Shown one piece after another: positions 57,405-58,918 of a DNA stretch of 58,918 bases; position 1 is the first letter of the stretch; every line of letters starts with the position of its first letter. Origin of the DNA: Clostridia bacterium (GTDB lineage: Bacteria; Bacillota; Clostridia; Oscillospirales; CAG-272). Position numbers and translations under genes: made by a program. The notes beneath the pieces are model-generated. The model worked only from the letters and a program-made list of their open reading frames with translations. It did not search any database and was not told where the DNA came from. The DNA is taken from the NCBI GenBank assembly GCA_017411745.1, contig JAFQPM010000012.1:1-58918 (forward strand), given 5' to 3'.

Positions 57405-58918
57405 TCAACCCAACGGAACGGGTCCCAGACCCCAATCGTTGCCTCCGGAGGATCCGCCATCATCAGGATCACTGTCCTCCGCGCCGTAGTTGTAAACTAT
57501 CTTAGCATTCGTAAGGCAAGAATTGTTAGAACCAATGCTTATGCCTGACCACTCTGCCCTGGTTCCCGCATAATAAACGTTTGTTAAGCTGTTACAAGAT
57601 CTGAAAGCAGAAGCGCCTATGATTGCGATCTTCTCAGAAATCGTGATACTCGTCAAACTGCTACAAGAATAGAACGTAAATTTGCCAATGCTCGTTACGT
57701 TGTCAGGAATGATTACACTCACCAGATTACTGCAACCATAGAAGGCATATTCTCCTATGGTCGTGACACTAGTGGGAATCGTTATTCGCGCCAAGCTGCT
57801 ACAGCCTCTAAACGCATAATTTCCTATGCTTGTTACACTGTCGGGAATCGATATACTCGTCAGACTGTTACAGCCTCTAAACGCATAATTACCTACGCTT
57901 GTGATACTGCTGGGAATCGCAATGCTGGTCAGATTGCTGCATCCGTCGAACGCATAATCGCCTATGCTCGTAACGCGATACCATGTATCACCATTACGGA
58001 ACATAGAGGGAAGGATCAAAACCTCACCGATTCCACCCATATAACCAACTTGGGCTCGATTGTCTGCAGTGATAGTAAAATCAACAGGGATTATGACTTC
58101 ATTATAAGAATGGCTGCAAACGGAACAGGTATATACTGCAAGCCCATCATCTTCTAAGGTGGGCGCGGTTATTACTGCATTGTAATTATGTCCAAGCGCA
58201 TCAACCGTAACGGTTTCACGGCTGAGCTCCTCTCCACATACCGTACAGTAAACTACGTTGTCATAAGAGCCATCGTTTGTGCAATCGGGGGCTACGTTAT
58301 TTTCAACGACTATGTTGCCCGCAGTGTGTCCGAGTGCGTTAACAATATTCTGTGCTATAAGCACTGTACCACAAGTAGAACAATGCTTACCCTCGGTAAG
58401 ACCTGTTTCGGTACAAGTAGCTGCAACTGCAGAGTCTATAACCTCGGTATGTCCGAGTGCTTCAACAACTTCCCGTGCCACAAGTGTTGTGTTACAAACC
58501 GAGCAATGCTTACCCTCGGTAAGACCGGTCGCGGTACAAGTAGCTGCAACTGCAGAGTCTATAACCTCGGTATGTCCGAGTGCTTCAACAACTTCCTGTG
58601 CCACAAGTGTTGTGTTACAAACTGAGCAATGCTTACCCTCGGTAAGACCGGTCGCGGTACAAGTAGGTGCAACTGCTTCGTCTATAACCTCGGTGTGTCC
58701 GAGTGCTTCAACAACTTCCTGTGCTACAAGTGTTGTATTACAAACCGAACAGTGCTTACCTGCGGTAAGACCGGTTTCGGTACAAGTAGCCGCAACTGCC
58801 TCGTCTATAACCTCGGTGTGTCCGAGTGCCGCAACAACTTCCTGCGCCACAAGAACTTCGTTACAAACAGAGCAATGCTTACCTTCTGTAAGACCGGTTG
58901 CGGTACAAGTAGGTGCAA
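57405..58918 (-). CDS. Leucine-rich-repeat (BspA-type) surface protein with Cys repeats, N-terminus outside window
   Basis: Open from the right window edge to a TGA at 57407-57405; 504 residues are visible. N-terminal side: about five units of 41 residues, each with GLTEGKHCSVCNTTLV and a shared ALGHTEVID (two Cys in CxxC plus one in TCT), then two diverged units with CTVCGEEL and CSVCSHSY. C-terminal side: LRR_5 repeats of 23 residues (IGDYAFDGCSNLTSIAIPSS pattern), six copies, then a Gly/Asp-rich tail ending GLGPVPLG without LPXTG or membrane helix. It is probably exported; signal peptide and any anchor would lie beyond the window. BspA-like proteins bind host matrix or other bacteria. Confidence 0.85.
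   Translation of the reverse strand, partial: APTCTATGLTEGKHCSVCNEVLVAQEVVAALGHTEVIDEAVAATCTETGLTAGKHCSVCNTTLVAQEVVEALGHTEVIDEAVAPTCTATGLTEGKHCSVCNTTLVAQEVVEALGHTEVIDSAVAATCTATGLTEGKHCSVCNTTLVAREVVEALGHTEVIDSAVAATCTETGLTEGKHCSTCGTVLIAQNIVNALGHTAGNIVVENNVAPDCTNDGSYDNVVYCTVCGEELSRETVTVDALGHNYNAVITAPTLEDDGLAVYTCSVCSHSYNEVIIPVDFTITADNRAQVGYMGGIGEVLILPSMFRNGDTWYRVTSIGDYAFDGCSNLTSIAIPSSITSVGNYAFRGCNSLTSISIPDSVTSIGNYAFRGCSSLARITIPTSVTTIGEYAFYGCSNLVSVIIPDNVTSIGKFTFYSCSSLTSITISEKIAIIGASAFRSCNSLTNVYYAGTRAEWSGISIGSNNSCLTNAKIVYNYGAEDSDPDDGGSSGGNDWGLGPVPLG
58318..58918 (-). repeat. 123-bp tandem repeat array within the surface protein gene
   Basis: The block ACCTCGGTRTGTCCGAGTG recurs at 58441, 58564, 58687 and 58810, exactly 123 bp apart, each unit encoding 41 residues. 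A diverged unit begins near 58318 and the array runs off the window edge. The units differ at few positions, consistent with recent duplication or copy-number change. Confidence 0.95.

Noticed and set aside
58318..58918. CRISPR-like repeat array
   Set aside because: The 123-bp repeats are contiguous coding repeats in frame with the surface protein, with no spacers.

Overview
The window reads as a chromosomal segment of a spore-forming, anaerobic Gram-positive bacterium of the class Clostridia, probably a gut species. This rests on an alpha/beta-type small acid-soluble spore protein, a CpsB/CpsC/CpsD/LCP polysaccharide control set, strong Shine-Dalgarno sites with GTG and TTG starts, many textbook promoters (TTGACA, 17 bp, TATAAT), a ZTP riboswitch, a clade II-type PurL, class 1B dihydroorotate dehydrogenase (PyrD/PyrK) and formate-tetrahydrofolate ligase. 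A narrower taxonomic call is not supported. No tRNA, rRNA, CRISPR array, prophage or transposase gene was recognised.

Layout. 1-4.3 kb: the end of an AraC-type regulator, a Na+/Ca2+ exchanger behind an attenuator-like leader, a choloylglycine-hydrolase-family enzyme and two short-chain dehydrogenases. 4.3-16.3 kb: a minus-strand UMP operon, pyrC-carB-pyrK-pyrD-[GH2 glycosidase]-pyrF-pyrE-pyrB, from one strong promoter; carA is absent and PyrB carries a fused zinc domain of the PyrI type. 16.5-22.6 kb: a membrane HExxH protein and two paralogous large glycoside hydrolases, one cytoplasmic and one secreted and membrane-anchored. 22.7-36.4 kb: a minus-strand IMP operon, purE-purF-purM-[formate/nitrite channel]-purN-purO-purH-purD-purL-fhs, headed by a ZTP riboswitch. 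36.4-41.5 kb: a polysaccharide chain-length, tyrosine kinase, phosphatase and LCP ligase cluster. 41.6-48 kb: rnhA, a lone E2-type acyltransferase fold, a GH39-like protein, an M29 aminopeptidase, a structured RNA resembling the raiA motif ahead of a CPBP protease, and a spore protein. 48.6-51 kb: a probable glycolipid locus (GT8, PlsC-like, CrtO-like). 51-57.4 kb: an unknown protein, an operon pepF-PqqD-like-S26-like peptidase-XRE membrane regulator, asnA, and an HPr-kinase-like ATPase. 57.4 kb to the end: a large leucine-rich-repeat surface protein with 123-bp tandem repeats, cut by the window edge.

How it works together. The purine operon combines the IMP pathway with its one-carbon supply: a formate channel, Fhs making 10-formyl-THF, and PurN and PurH consuming it, under a riboswitch for ZTP, the alarmone that rises when 10-formyl-THF runs short. 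Several ammonia-incorporating enzymes here lack a usual glutamine-hydrolysing part: PurF has Gly where the catalytic Cys should be, CarB has no neighbouring CarA, and asparagine is made by the ammonia-dependent AsnA. PurL keeps its glutaminase. The least explained system is the pepF-PqqD-like-peptidase-XRE operon with the nearby HPr-kinase-like gene, which has parts typical of peptide (RiPP) maturation but no visible precursor. Operon gaps are filled with hairpin repeats of a common architecture and with two MITE-like elements.
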